Source: an uncultured Piscirickettsiaceae bacterium
GTDB taxonomy: Bacteria; Pseudomonadota; Gammaproteobacteria; Methylococcales; Cycloclasticaceae
Reading direction: 5' to 3'
Assembly: GCA_913061075.1 (NCBI GenBank)
Contig: CAJXSK010000004.1
Span: 62,001 to 126,000, forward strand
Length of the DNA stretch: 64,000 nucleotides
The position numbers were made by a program, and so were the translations under genes. This document shows, one piece after another, positions 55,412-64,000 of this stretch. The first letter of the stretch is position 1, and every line of letters starts with the position of its first letter. The notes under the pieces were generated by a model. It had not been told where the DNA came from. It saw only the letters and a program-made list of their open reading frames with translations, and did not search any database.

Positions 55412-56484
55412 AGGAGGGCTACGCGTAAATTAAAATTAGCAATAATAGGATAGTGGTCTGAAATGTTGGCCGTGTCGTGTTGACGGACAGTTTTGGAGGT
55501 ACAAGTCAACATGGGCGAATAAAACAGATAATCGAGCGTTCTATCGGGTTCGGTCACCTCAGGGTCGTTTGAATAGAAGCTGTACCATTTAGACGGGGCT
55601 TCTTTGATATCCATATTGGAGGGCACGCAAGGGAATTGGTCTGTTAAGTCGCAAAGTTCAGTTTCAGGTCGATAATAGGCACGTTGTTTTGGTTGAAGGG
55701 TGTTGTACTGGCTGGGTGGTAATAAGTTGAAATCACCACCGATTACCCAAGGGGTTTGTTGTTGCGTTAGGTCATCTAGTAAGCCGCGAACGTAATCAAC
55801 TTGTTTTTGTAAGGTATCAGATTGTTTGGAAAAGGCTTCTAGGTGAGTATTGAGCAAGACCAATTCACCACCTTCTTTGAAAGGGATATGCGCCTCTAAG
55901 ATTGCTCGTTTGATACCTAGGTGTTTGGCTAAAATGTTATCGGGCGTTAGTGCTAATTGGTGCCGTGTTGCACTGGCGATGGGGTGTTTCGATAAGATGC
56001 TTAGCTTCATCCCTGTGCGACCTAATATGCGCGGATGCGGCACGAAGCCAGATTTCCAATAAAATGTTGAGGTGTGATAAGCGTATGCTTGTGGCAAGCG
56101 TTTTAATAATACTTTAAGTTGATCTTGTTTGTTTGTGCGTTTAGCGCCGTCGTCTACTTCTTGTAAAAAGATAAAGTCAGCATCTTCATCAATAATGATC
56201 TTAGCGACATCTGCGATTGTTTTTTGTACAGCCTCTGGGCTCGGGGAGTTGTCAGGGCCGTTGCCACCGGGCACATCAAACCAGAAAACGTAATCTTTGC
56301 CGGCCATAAACTGCACGTTGTAACAGAGCACTTTAAACTCTTTGGTGTTACTTAACGGCGGCGCCTGATTCTCGGCACGTTTAACAACCGTTTCTGGTTG
56401 TTGTTGCTTGGGGTAGTGGCCTAAGGACAGCAGTCCAATCAGCATGCCTGTTAATAAAACGAAAAGGGCGATTAAAAACATCAC
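55408..56484 (-). CDS. Membrane-anchored endonuclease/exonuclease/phosphatase-family protein
   Basis: A 358-residue protein with one N-terminal membrane helix (about 1-23) and a periplasmic-looking EEP domain. The motifs are FKVLCYNVQF, FLQEVDD (with the metal Glu), WVIGGDFNLLP (Asp-x-Asn) and SDHYPI (Asp-His). Such domains cut phosphodiester bonds in nucleic acids, lipids or sphingomyelin; the target is unknown. It overlaps the TAXI gene by four bases. Confidence 0.88.
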   Translation of the reverse strand: MMFLIALFVLLTGMLIGLLSLGHYPKQQQPETVVKRAENQAPPLSNTKEFKVLCYNVQFMAGKDYVFWFDVPGGNGPDNSPSPEAVQKTIADVAKIIIDEDADFIFLQEVDDGAKRTNKQDQLKVLLKRLPQAYAYHTSTFYWKSGFVPHPRILGRTGMKLSILSKHPIASATRHQLALTPDNILAKHLGIKRAILEAHIPFKEGGELVLLNTHLEAFSKQSDTLQKQVDYVRGLLDDLTQQQTPWVIGGDFNLLPPSQYNTLQPKQRAYYRPETELCDLTDQFPCVPSNMDIKEAPSKWYSFYSNDPEVTEPDRTLDYLFYSPMLTCTSKTVRQHDTANISDHYPIIANFNLRVALL

Positions 56485-57764
56485 GCTTTATTTAGCTTTT
56501 TCCTAACGAGGTTTATATGTGCTAGTAGGTGATACACTTTTTCGGCATAAGATAACGGAGTTTTTACTTTGTTAACTTCATTCTCAATACGGCTAAGCTC
56601 TTGGTGAAAGTTTAGTCGTTGCTCTTCAGTTAGTTCTTTGCCGTGGATATTGTCATCAACTTCATGAAGCGACTCATACCAACGATAGATCCGTGAACTT
56701 ATTCGCCAGCGGTATAAAGGTGGCAATACTTTAAATAGCGGTATTAATAATGCCAGTAGAGGAATCAGCATGACGATAAATCGGTCAATCAAAATGGCTG
56801 TCCAAAAAGGTAAGTAGCGCATCAAGAAAGGTGGGCCTTTTTTGTAAAAGCGATCCGCAACATCATTAATGGGCGCGGTGACATTGTTGCTATTTGGGAA
56901 TTGGTTAGCGGCCGCAAAAATGCCTGATTGTTTATGTACTTGCTGAATGGCTTGTAATACCAGCACACTTAATGCAGGGTGAAAGTTGGGGTGCATTAGT
57001 AGGTTGGCAGTGGGAGCTAACAACACTTTTTGGGTGTTGGGTATGTTGGTTTTTAAATCAATAATGCCCTCAGGCAAGGTGATTTTGGATAAAAACGGAT
57101 GCAATCGATGGTAGGCATCCGCACGTTGAAGAGAGATTAATTCAATGGACGGTTCCCGCAATAATCGTTGTATGACGGGGGATTCAGCCGGGCCGATAAA
57201 AAAGGCGGCATCGATTTCTTTTGCGAGCAGTTGGTCGGCAGCGGTTGAACCTGCGCTATCTAGTATCGTGGTGTTTTTTAAGAGTTGATTGTCAGCCAGT
57301 AATAAATTGGCTAGGCTGCGTGTGCCGCTGCCCTCCGGGCCAATAGCAACCTTTTTACCAGCTAAATCCGTGAGCTTGTTAAGAGGCTGATCTTTTTGGT
57401 GAAAAATCCACGTAGGTTCGTAATATAAACTACCTAATGATTGCAGTTTGGTGTCTGCTGCTGTTAAACCGCCTTGTACGAGCGCCAAATCAGTTTCATT
57501 CGCGATTAAGCGCTGTAGATTTTCTGTTGAGCCAGCAGACGTTTGTATGTTGAGGGTAATGCCTTGTTTAGCGAGTAGTTCTTTGTATTTAAGGGCATTA
57601 GCGTAATAAGCGCCTTCTTTACTGCCGGTGCTGATAGTGAGGTCAGTCGGAGGTGCGGGTTCAACAAATTGATAGGCTAACCAAAAACCCGCAATGATTA
57701 ATACAATAGCGATGGCTATTGTAACGATGGAGTCTTTTTTTGACGTTCTTTCTGAGGCAGCCAT
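56481..57764 (-). CDS. TAXI-family TRAP solute-binding protein, membrane-anchored
   Basis: A 427-residue protein. TAXI-type solute-binding features are ISTGSKEGAYY (44-54) and NIQTSAGSTENLQRL (76-90), the ligand pocket near the N terminus. It has an N-terminal membrane helix (about 12-33) without a cleavage site and a second hydrophobic stretch near 335-355, so it is tethered. Ordinary TAXI proteins are free in the periplasm and pair with fused membrane subunits; none of those genes are here. The gene order TAXI-EEP-channel suggests a small signalling or uptake unit. Confidence 0.87.
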   Translation of the reverse strand: MAASERTSKKDSIVTIAIAIVLIIAGFWLAYQFVEPAPPTDLTISTGSKEGAYYANALKYKELLAKQGITLNIQTSAGSTENLQRLIANETDLALVQGGLTAADTKLQSLGSLYYEPTWIFHQKDQPLNKLTDLAGKKVAIGPEGSGTRSLANLLLADNQLLKNTTILDSAGSTAADQLLAKEIDAAFFIGPAESPVIQRLLREPSIELISLQRADAYHRLHPFLSKITLPEGIIDLKTNIPNTQKVLLAPTANLLMHPNFHPALSVLVLQAIQQVHKQSGIFAAANQFPNSNNVTAPINDVADRFYKKGPPFLMRYLPFWTAILIDRFIVMLIPLLALLIPLFKVLPPLYRWRISSRIYRWYESLHEVDDNIHGKELTEEQRLNFHQELSRIENEVNKVKTPLSYAEKVYHLLAHINLVRKKLNKA

Positions 57765-57773
57765 AGCGTTTAC

Positions 57774-59987
57774 CTAGTGTTTTATTAACGATATTTTCCA
57801 ACAATAATGTATTTTTGGGTTTCTTTCAAAGTCTTTTGGCAGGCTTTGTTTGCTTATGTTTTCTATGTTGAGTTTTTCTAGTGCTGGCTCGTTAAGTTTG
57901 AACTTGCGGAAATTGGTGGAAAAAATAAGGGTGCCTTTTTTTGTTAATAATTGGGCGGATTTATTAATTAGCTCAACGTGGTCACGTTGGATATCAAACA
58001 CATTGTCCATACGTTTTGAATTTGAAAACGTCGGTGGGTCAATAAAGATCAATTCGTACTTTTGTTCTTCCTCAATGGCTTTATCTAGCCACTCTATGCA
58101 GTTTGCGCGAACTAATTGGTGTTTTTCTAAATTGATATTGTTTAATTCGAAATTATTTTTTGCCCAGTCTAAATAGGTTTTGGACATATCCACCGTGGTG
58201 GATGTTGTTGCGTCACCTAACACTGCTTGAACAGTGGTAGCACCCGTATAGGCAAATAAATTTAAGAATTGTTTACCGCTAGCATTTTCGTTAATCCATT
58301 GTCGAATAGGGCGGTGATCTAAAAACAGGCCTGTGTCGAGGTAGTCTTTAAAGTTAACGAGAAGCGTTGCGTTGCCTTCTTGAACTTGATGATAGCCACC
58401 GTCAGTGCCTTGTTTCTCATACTGTGTACTGCCTTTTTGTCGACGGCGAATTTTTAGGGATAACTGTTGAGGGGGGATGCCTAAAACATCAGGTAAAACC
58501 GCTAAAGCATCTTGCAAACGTTGGATGGATTTTTTTTCATCAATGGTTTTAGGTGCTTCGTATTCTTGCACGTGCGCCCATTTTTTTTCACCATGGTAAA
58601 TATCAATGGCGAACGCATATTCTGGCAAATCTGCATCGTATAAGCGATAACAGTGAATATTGTTTTTGCTGACCCATGATTTGAGTTTCTTTATATTTTT
58701 GCGTAAGCGGTTGGCCAGCATTGTTGCACCATCGCTCCACTCCCCAGAGCTAGGCAGTAATGCTTTTTTTAAGTTGTCGCCAATTTCCTGTTGTTGACCT
58801 GCTTCCTGCCCTTCAAAGTGGCGCTCTGCTTCTACAGAAAAATTATACAACTTACACGCAATAGCCCCGTTATAAAGCTGATACGACTTGTGCGATTTAA
58901 GCGATACCTTAAAAGCAAGTTCTGTATTGCCTGTAAAAATGGATGCTTTCCAGCCATTAAAACGGGCTTTAAGGATCGTGCCTATTTCTTGATACAGAGG
59001 CTGTAGATTTTTAACATCACCTAGGCGTTCACCATACGGTGGATTAACAACCAGTAATCCTGGGGCCCAGCTTTCTTCTGGGGCCACCTTAATTAGCGGT
59101 AAGCTGACGGCTTTAATGTATTGGCTTAAGTTAGCGGATTTGATGTTGGCTTTCGTGATGCCAGCACATTTAATACTGATATCTGAGCCCATAATAGGCG
59201 GGATTTTTTCAAGCCCTTTGTCGCGGCGGTATTCGGCCTCTTTAATGAGGCGCTCCCAAATGGCCGAATTGTATTGGTTCCATCCGAAAAAGCCGTAGTA
59301 GTCGCGTAGTAATCCGGGGGCAATATCACCTGCCATCATGGCCGCTTCAGTGAGAAGGGTGCCCGAACCACACATGGGGTCATATAATGCGCCACCTTCA
59401 GCAGCAATGCTTGGCCAGCCCGCGCGAATTAGAATGGCAGCGGCGAGGTTTTCTTTTAAAGGCGCTTCAACAGACTCTGAACGATAGTGTCTACGGTGTA
59501 AGCTATCACCTGATAAGTCGATGCTTAATGTTGCTCTGTCTTCGTTAATATAGGCGTTGATGCGGATATCGGGTTGCTCACGCTCTACATTAGGCCGGTC
59601 GTCTAACCGTTCTTTAAACTGGTCAACAACGGCATCTTTAATGACTTGTTCGGCATAACGTGAGTGGGTGATTTTTGAACGGCGTATGGACGCATCTATC
59701 GCAAAGGTTTTAGACACATTAAGGTGCTGGAACCAGTCAGTTTTTAATGCGCCTGCATACAGCTGTTCAGGTGTGGGCGCAGAATAGTTGGCGATAGGCA
59801 TTAGTACGCGGTTAGCCAAGCGAGACCATAAACATATGCGAAGGGCAGTTTCTAAATCACCTTCAAAATAGACGCCGCCGGCAGCTTGCTTGACGTTTTC
59901 AGCACCTATAGTTTGAATTTCATCGGCAAGGATTAATTCCATGCCTTTTGCAGTGCTAGCAAAAAAGTTTGTTTGGTTATAATTCAA
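57774..59987 (-). CDS. rlmKL: Bifunctional 23S rRNA guanine methyltransferase RlmK/L
   Basis: A 737-residue enzyme made of two methyltransferases. The N-terminal THUMP and RlmL part makes m2G2445; its SAM site and LLVVNPPYGERLGD motif are present. The C-terminal RlmK part makes m7G2069, with FLNLFAYTGATTVQAV and IFIDPPTFSNSKRMD. The length is close to E. coli RlmL (702). It ends 10 bases before the TAXI gene start, so they may be cotranscribed. Confidence 0.95.
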   Translation of the reverse strand: MNYNQTNFFASTAKGMELILADEIQTIGAENVKQAAGGVYFEGDLETALRICLWSRLANRVLMPIANYSAPTPEQLYAGALKTDWFQHLNVSKTFAIDASIRRSKITHSRYAEQVIKDAVVDQFKERLDDRPNVEREQPDIRINAYINEDRATLSIDLSGDSLHRRHYRSESVEAPLKENLAAAILIRAGWPSIAAEGGALYDPMCGSGTLLTEAAMMAGDIAPGLLRDYYGFFGWNQYNSAIWERLIKEAEYRRDKGLEKIPPIMGSDISIKCAGITKANIKSANLSQYIKAVSLPLIKVAPEESWAPGLLVVNPPYGERLGDVKNLQPLYQEIGTILKARFNGWKASIFTGNTELAFKVSLKSHKSYQLYNGAIACKLYNFSVEAERHFEGQEAGQQQEIGDNLKKALLPSSGEWSDGATMLANRLRKNIKKLKSWVSKNNIHCYRLYDADLPEYAFAIDIYHGEKKWAHVQEYEAPKTIDEKKSIQRLQDALAVLPDVLGIPPQQLSLKIRRRQKGSTQYEKQGTDGGYHQVQEGNATLLVNFKDYLDTGLFLDHRPIRQWINENASGKQFLNLFAYTGATTVQAVLGDATTSTTVDMSKTYLDWAKNNFELNNINLEKHQLVRANCIEWLDKAIEEEQKYELIFIDPPTFSNSKRMDNVFDIQRDHVELINKSAQLLTKKGTLIFSTNFRKFKLNEPALEKLNIENISKQSLPKDFERNPKIHYCWKISLIKH

Positions 59988-59999
59988 AATATTACTCAG

Positions 60000-60908
60000 T
60001 TATTCTTGTTTAATGAATGAGTCAATATCATCCAGGACGGGGGCAAAGTACAAAAAAGGCGCGTTTGCCAACGCCAGTAAAAGCCCTACATGGGACATGT
60101 TTTTATACGTGATAACAGTAGCGTTACCGCCTAAGCTGTTAAGCTTTTTTGCCATGCTGTGACTGTTGCTAGGAAAGAGTGTTTTATCTTTTTTACCATG
60201 CAACAATAACATTTTAGGTTCGCTGCCATCAATAAAGGTGATGGGTTGAGTCTCTGCATACGTGTTGGCGTTAGCAAAGACAGCCTTAATATCATCGTCT
60301 GTTATCTTGAAATTAAGAGGGCCTGATAAAGAAATAACGCCTTTAACTTGATGCTGCTTAATGCCTGCGGCAGGTAAATAGGTTTTGTTTGTGACCAGCA
60401 TGGTTGCGATGTGTGCGCCTGCTGAGTGACCCATCAAATAGACCTGCTTGGTATTTCCACCATAGTGTTGAATATGTTCGAAAACCCATGTAGTTGCTTT
60501 TGCAGCATCTTCGATAAACACGGGAAATTCGACGCTTGGGTATACGCGGTAATCGGCTATAACACTAATGTACCCTCGGTCCGCGAGTGATTGACCGACA
60601 AACGCATATTCAGCACGTGAGCCACTTTGCCAACGCCCACCATAAAAAAAGATAATGACAGGTGTGTTTTTATTAAAGGTGGTTGGCTGGTAAATATCCA
60701 GTTTTTGCTTTTCTGCAGGCCCGTAAGATAAGTTGCTGATCTGAATAGCATCACCATCTGGAACAATAGCGTTAAGGGTATTTAAAGAGGAACACCCGTT
60801 TAAGCTGAGCAGTATTGTTAATGCAATAAGTAGGTTAGTATTTAAGTGGAGCTTTAAGCCGTTCACAATTTGCTGTGCTCGAGTAGATCTCTTTTTATTG
60901 GGCATCAC
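60000..60908 (-). CDS. Alpha/beta-hydrolase esterase lipoprotein
   Basis: A 302-residue hydrolase. The lipobox LNGC (36-39, lipid Cys 39) follows a longer-than-usual basic leader. The nucleophile elbow is GHSAG (160-164, Ser 162), with Asp 241 and His 273 as likely triad members. An oxyanion-hole-like FYGGRW (88-93) replaces the HGGG of hormone-sensitive lipases, as in kynurenine-formamidase-like esterases. It should act on short acyl esters in the envelope. Substrate unknown. Confidence 0.87.
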   Translation of the reverse strand: MMPNKKRSTRAQQIVNGLKLHLNTNLLIALTILLSLNGCSSLNTLNAIVPDGDAIQISNLSYGPAEKQKLDIYQPTTFNKNTPVIIFFYGGRWQSGSRAEYAFVGQSLADRGYISVIADYRVYPSVEFPVFIEDAAKATTWVFEHIQHYGGNTKQVYLMGHSAGAHIATMLVTNKTYLPAAGIKQHQVKGVISLSGPLNFKITDDDIKAVFANANTYAETQPITFIDGSEPKMLLLHGKKDKTLFPSNSHSMAKKLNSLGGNATVITYKNMSHVGLLLALANAPFLYFAPVLDDIDSFIKQE

Positions 60909-60916
60909 AGGCCAAG

Positions 60917-61495
60917 TTAGTTTAGCTTAATGGCAATGCTGTCGATGTGATGCCTGTGAAGTGTGTTTTGGATTTTATCGACGTTTCGAAACGACTTATA
61001 TGGCCCGGATTTAACTCTATGCCAAATCACACCTTTTTGATTAACGGTTTGAATTTTTGTTTCAATGCCTAATAATGCAATATTGGCTTTCATTGTATCG
61101 GCTTGACTCATTTTTTTGAACGAGCCAATTTGCACAATAAACGTGCCTGGTTTGCTTTTTCCAGTACCCTCTAAACGACGCCTTTCGTCAATTTCATGCT
61201 GTGGAATGACGATTTCTCTTTCTGGCAAAATGGTATAAAAATCATACCTTGGTTTGTTTTTATTTAAATCTTCAAAGGTGCTCTTTTCAACTTTTTTTAC
61301 GTCCCTAACATCTTGTTTCTTAATGGCGGACTTGGTATCAACAATATTGATTTTTGTGGTTTCTTGAAGATTAGATAAGAACATGATGAAGCCGCCGATT
61401 AAAAGCCCAACAACAAGCCACCACCAACCTGGAATAGGTTTGCGTTGTTTTTTTCGTGTATTGCGTGGTACGCGATTTTTATAATCTCTTGGCAT
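60917..61495 (-). CDS. SPOR-domain membrane protein (FtsN-like)
   Basis: A 192-residue bitopic protein with a basic N terminus, one membrane helix (22-41) and a C-terminal SPOR domain (about 116-190), GTFIVQIGSFKKMSQADTMKANIA, which binds septal peptidoglycan lacking stem peptides. Position right after argS is common for this family in gammaproteobacteria. It overlaps argS by one base, so expression is linked. Role in cell division is inferred from the domain. Confidence 0.92.
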   Translation of the reverse strand: MPRDYKNRVPRNTRKKQRKPIPGWWWLVVGLLIGGFIMFLSNLQETTKINIVDTKSAIKKQDVRDVKKVEKSTFEDLNKNKPRYDFYTILPEREIVIPQHEIDERRRLEGTGKSKPGTFIVQIGSFKKMSQADTMKANIALLGIETKIQTVNQKGVIWHRVKSGPYKSFRNVDKIQNTLHRHHIDSIAIKLN

Positions 61496-63252
61496 TACAT
61501 TGACTCTGGTGCATTGACACCCAATAAATTCAAACCATTGTGGATGACTTGTTTCGTTGAAATAATCAGTACTAAACGAGCCTGCATAAGTTCTTTGTCA
61601 TCAATAATAAACTTATGAGAGTTGTAATAGCTATGAAATAGATGCGCTAATTCGCGTAAATAATGCGTTAGTTGATGAGGTTCGTATTGTTGAGCGGCTT
61701 GCGTGAGCTTTTCAGGGTAACGGTTTAGCGCATCAATTAGGCTAGTTTCATGTGACTCGGCTAGCTTGTCGACATGCACTAGACCATCATTCGGTGAGTA
61801 GCTTATGTTTTTTTCTTTAAGTAATCGTAATACGCTGCAGATTCGAGCATGCGCATATTGTACGTAAAACAGCGGGTTTTCGTTTGATTGGGACGTGGCT
61901 AAATCTAAGTCAAAGTCCATGTGTTGTTCAGCTTTTCTCACCACATAAAAATAACGCGCCGCATCGGAGCCAATCTCATCGCGCAATTCTCTAAGCGTTA
62001 CGAATTGCCCAGAACGCGTGGACATTTGCATTTTTTCGCCATTTTTATACAGCACAGCAAACTGAACGAGTAGCACAGTTAAGCGGCTAGGGTCTGCCCC
62101 CATCGCTTGTAACGCGGCTTTTACACGCGGAACGTAACCGTGGTGGTCTGACCCCCAAATATCCACAATGTCGTAACCGCGATCAAGCGTGTGCAGGTGA
62201 TAAGCAATATCGGATGCGAAATAGGTGGTTTGACCGTTATCTCGAATAACAACACGGTCTTTTTCATCACCAAATGTTGTTGACTTAAACCACCAAGCGC
62301 CTTCTTTTTGGTACATGTGGCCGGAATCTTTTAGTTTCTTTATCGCCGTAGAAATGGCTTTGTTGTCCATTAACGAACGTTCTGAAAACCAATTGTCGTA
62401 GTTAACGCCAAAGCCTTTAAGGTCTTCTCGAATATCACTTAAAATTGAGTTTAAGGCGGTATCGAACACATGTTTGTAATTGTCTTCCCCAAGTATTGTT
62501 TTGGCGTTGTTAATTAATGCATCAATGTGTTTTTCTTTATCGCCACCAGCGGGTTCGTCAGCAGGAATGTTGTTAAAAACATCCGCAGTAGTGGCTTTAA
62601 AGGCATCGCCATTTTGTTTTTTGATGTCAGAAGCAATGTCTAAAACATAGTCACCCTTATAGCCATTACTTGGGAAAGTGATTGTTTCGCCGCACTGCTC
62701 AAGATAACGTAGCCAAACGCTCGCGGCCAAAATATCCATTTGGCGCCCAGCGTCGTTGACGTAATATTCTCTGTGCACATCATAACCAATAGCGCTTAAT
62801 AGATTCGACACGGTGGCGCCGTATGCCGCGCCGCGGCCATGACCCACGTGTAGAGGTCCAGTTGGGTTGGCAGAAACAAATTCAACTTGAACTTTCTTAC
62901 CATTAGCGATGTTTGATGTACCGAATGCTGAACCTTGTTCCAAGATAGTGTTGATAATGGTGTTTTGGCTTTCTGGGTTGATAAAGAAATTGATAAAACC
63001 TGGACCGGCTATTTCAACCTTCGATACATTTTTATCGTCTGGTAAATGTTGAATAATGGCTTCTGCGATTTGGCGAGGGTTCTTTTTTGCGGGTTTCGCC
63101 AGCATCATGGCTACGTTGCAAGTAAAATCGCCATGGGCGGCATCACGCGCATGCCCAATTTGTACGTCTACGGATAATTCTTCGGGCAACCAGCCGTTAG
63201 CTTGTAGTGAAGATATAGCTTGTTGGAGCAATGAAGCCAAACGTGTTTTCAT
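61495..63252 (-). CDS. argS: Arginyl-tRNA synthetase
   Basis: Class I synthetase that charges tRNA-Arg. From ATG 63252 the protein has 585 residues and starts [11 protein letters not shown], like family; an upstream start would add twelve unrelated residues. The HIGH-type motif reads HVGH (135-138) within [13 protein letters not shown], the KMSK position has [10 protein letters not shown], normal for ArgRS, and the C-terminal DALRYF-like and anticodon-binding DALRY region ends the protein. Confidence 0.97.
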   Translation of the reverse strand: MKTRLASLLQQAISSLQANGWLPEELSVDVQIGHARDAAHGDFTCNVAMMLAKPAKKNPRQIAEAIIQHLPDDKNVSKVEIAGPGFINFFINPESQNTIINTILEQGSAFGTSNIANGKKVQVEFVSANPTGPLHVGHGRGAAYGATVSNLLSAIGYDVHREYYVNDAGRQMDILAASVWLRYLEQCGETITFPSNGYKGDYVLDIASDIKKQNGDAFKATTADVFNNIPADEPAGGDKEKHIDALINNAKTILGEDNYKHVFDTALNSILSDIREDLKGFGVNYDNWFSERSLMDNKAISTAIKKLKDSGHMYQKEGAWWFKSTTFGDEKDRVVIRDNGQTTYFASDIAYHLHTLDRGYDIVDIWGSDHHGYVPRVKAALQAMGADPSRLTVLLVQFAVLYKNGEKMQMSTRSGQFVTLRELRDEIGSDAARYFYVVRKAEQHMDFDLDLATSQSNENPLFYVQYAHARICSVLRLLKEKNISYSPNDGLVHVDKLAESHETSLIDALNRYPEKLTQAAQQYEPHQLTHYLRELAHLFHSYYNSHKFIIDDKELMQARLVLIISTKQVIHNGLNLLGVNAPESM

Positions 63253-63368
63253 AGTAATTATCAGTTGTGTGGTAACGCCGGGGAGCAATGAGGGCCTCGT
63301 TGCTTAAAGTTAGTGTGTATTATCGCTTGTAGGGTAAAACATGCAAGTACAAGTGTGACGCAATGAAG

Positions 63369-64000
63369 CTAATACAAATCAACGGGGTCAACATCTATGG
63401 ACCAGCGAACTTGTCGCGAAGATTTCAGTTGTTCAATTTGAGATAGTAGCGTTTTTATGAATAAGTGTAATGGTTTGCGTTCAGCTGTTTGAAGGAGTAA
63501 CTGATAACGAAACCGCCCAGCACGTTTTAACATGGGAGCTGGCACTGGGCCAAAAATAGATACGTTAGGTGCGTTTAATAGATCTGTTATTTGACTAACG
63601 TCGTTTAAAAAGCTAAGCACGGTTTGTTCGTTGATAGCGTTAACGCGTAATAAGGCTTGATGGTGATAAGGTGGTAGTTCGGCTTGATGGCGTTCTAGTA
63701 ATGCATCGTTAGCAAAATGGCCATAACCTTGTTTTATTAAGGTATTTAAAAACGGGTGATCGGGGTGATGTGTTTGAATGAGTACGTGGCCTTGTTTATC
63801 TTCGCGCCCAGATCGTCCGGCTACTTGAATGATGAGCTGAGACATGCGCTCCCCGGATCTAAAGTCACAACTGAATAAACCGGCATCAATATCTAACATA
63901 CCGACTAGGGTGACATTAGGGAAGTGGTGACCTTTTGCGAGCATTTGTGTGCCGACTAAAATCTGCGCCCCGCCTTTGTGGACTTGATCGATAACCGTTT
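63369..64000 (-). CDS. priA: Primosomal protein N' (PriA), C-terminal part
   Basis: 3' part of the replication-restart helicase; it continues past the right edge on the minus strand. Visible are GTQMLAKGHHFPNVTLVG and VAGRSGREDKQGHVLIQTHHP, helicase motifs V and VI, followed by the C-terminal domain ending WSIDVDPVDLY. The reading frame is open to the edge, so the ATG at 63944 is internal. Gene order priA-argS-SPOR is conserved in related bacteria. Confidence 0.96.
   Translation of the reverse strand, partial: TVIDQVHKGGAQILVGTQMLAKGHHFPNVTLVGMLDIDAGLFSCDFRSGERMSQLIIQVAGRSGREDKQGHVLIQTHHPDHPFLNTLIKQGYGHFANDALLERHQAELPPYHHQALLRVNAINEQTVLSFLNDVSQITDLLNAPNVSIFGPVPAPMLKRAGRFRYQLLLQTAERKPLHLFIKTLLSQIEQLKSSRQVRWSIDVDPVDLY

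Overview
The window looks like chromosomal DNA from a moderately AT-rich gammaproteobacterium. The evidence is a ubiquinone pathway (coq7, two UbiH-type hydroxylases), 6S RNA lying between zapA and a 5-formyl-THF cyclo-ligase gene, small gammaproteobacterial families (TIGR02449, TIGR02647, UPF0149, DUF3622), PntAB, and monofunctional TrpC beside trpG and trpD. The gene style fits the Methylophaga/Cycloclasticus side of the class, but that placement is an inference. I see no tRNA, rRNA operon, prophage, insertion sequence or CRISPR array.

Layout. 1-3785: end of trpG, then trpD and trpC, a convergent Crp-type regulator, an OsmC protein and a VOC protein. 3802-8821: an orphan gene, a large imperfect inverted repeat, a decayed 3' fragment of bioA, a Kef-type antiporter, intact bioA and coq7. 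9006-11757: cysDN and a 2Fe-2S ferredoxin. 12217-27107: a surface polysaccharide/glycan locus. It holds Wzx, Wzy, glycosyltransferases, a two-domain MDR-Gfo/Idh/MocA oxidoreductase with a heparinase-like partner, and a PglC/PglD/PglE/PglF-like set expected to make a bacillosamine-type sugar and load it on undecaprenyl phosphate. A type II toxin-antitoxin pair interrupts this set. 27273-28110: rplM-rpsI. 28270-31509: a diguanylate cyclase and a SulP transporter. 31742-31840: a probable orphan small RNA. 31919-38484: rpiA, fau, 6S RNA, zapA, a coiled-coil gene, then ygfB-pepP-ubiH-ubiI. 38565-45431: MAPEG and TIGR02647 proteins, then a tandem glycine riboswitch driving gcvT-gcvH-gcvPA-tpx-gcvPB and a PfkB kinase. 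45559-48537: pntAB. 48574-54916: a GAF-GGDEF protein, a small lipoprotein, a MetE-core protein, YjdM, ArfB, a DUF3622 protein, CvfB, a frameshifted quinone oxidoreductase and two small enzymes. 54986-64000: a potassium channel-like protein, an EEP phosphatase, a TAXI binding protein, RlmKL, an esterase lipoprotein, a SPOR protein, ArgS and the end of PriA.

How they work together. The cysDN product activates sulfate to APS. The gcv operon oxidises glycine under direct glycine control, and unusually carries a thiol peroxidase between the two P-protein subunit genes. The sugar locus could build, flip, polymerise and trim a glycan. Two diguanylate cyclases, both with an RxxD inhibitory site, sit in the same window as a Crp-family regulator whose cyclic-nucleotide pocket has an acidic residue where cAMP-responsive Crp has serine.

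The best second-look items are the bioA fragment beside a 120-bp imperfect palindrome, the orphan small RNA at 31742-31840, the oxidoreductase/heparinase pair, tpx inside gcv, the TrpD loop variant and the Crp pocket variant. I did not find a system I can call wholly new; the most plausible uncharacterised module is the glycan locus.
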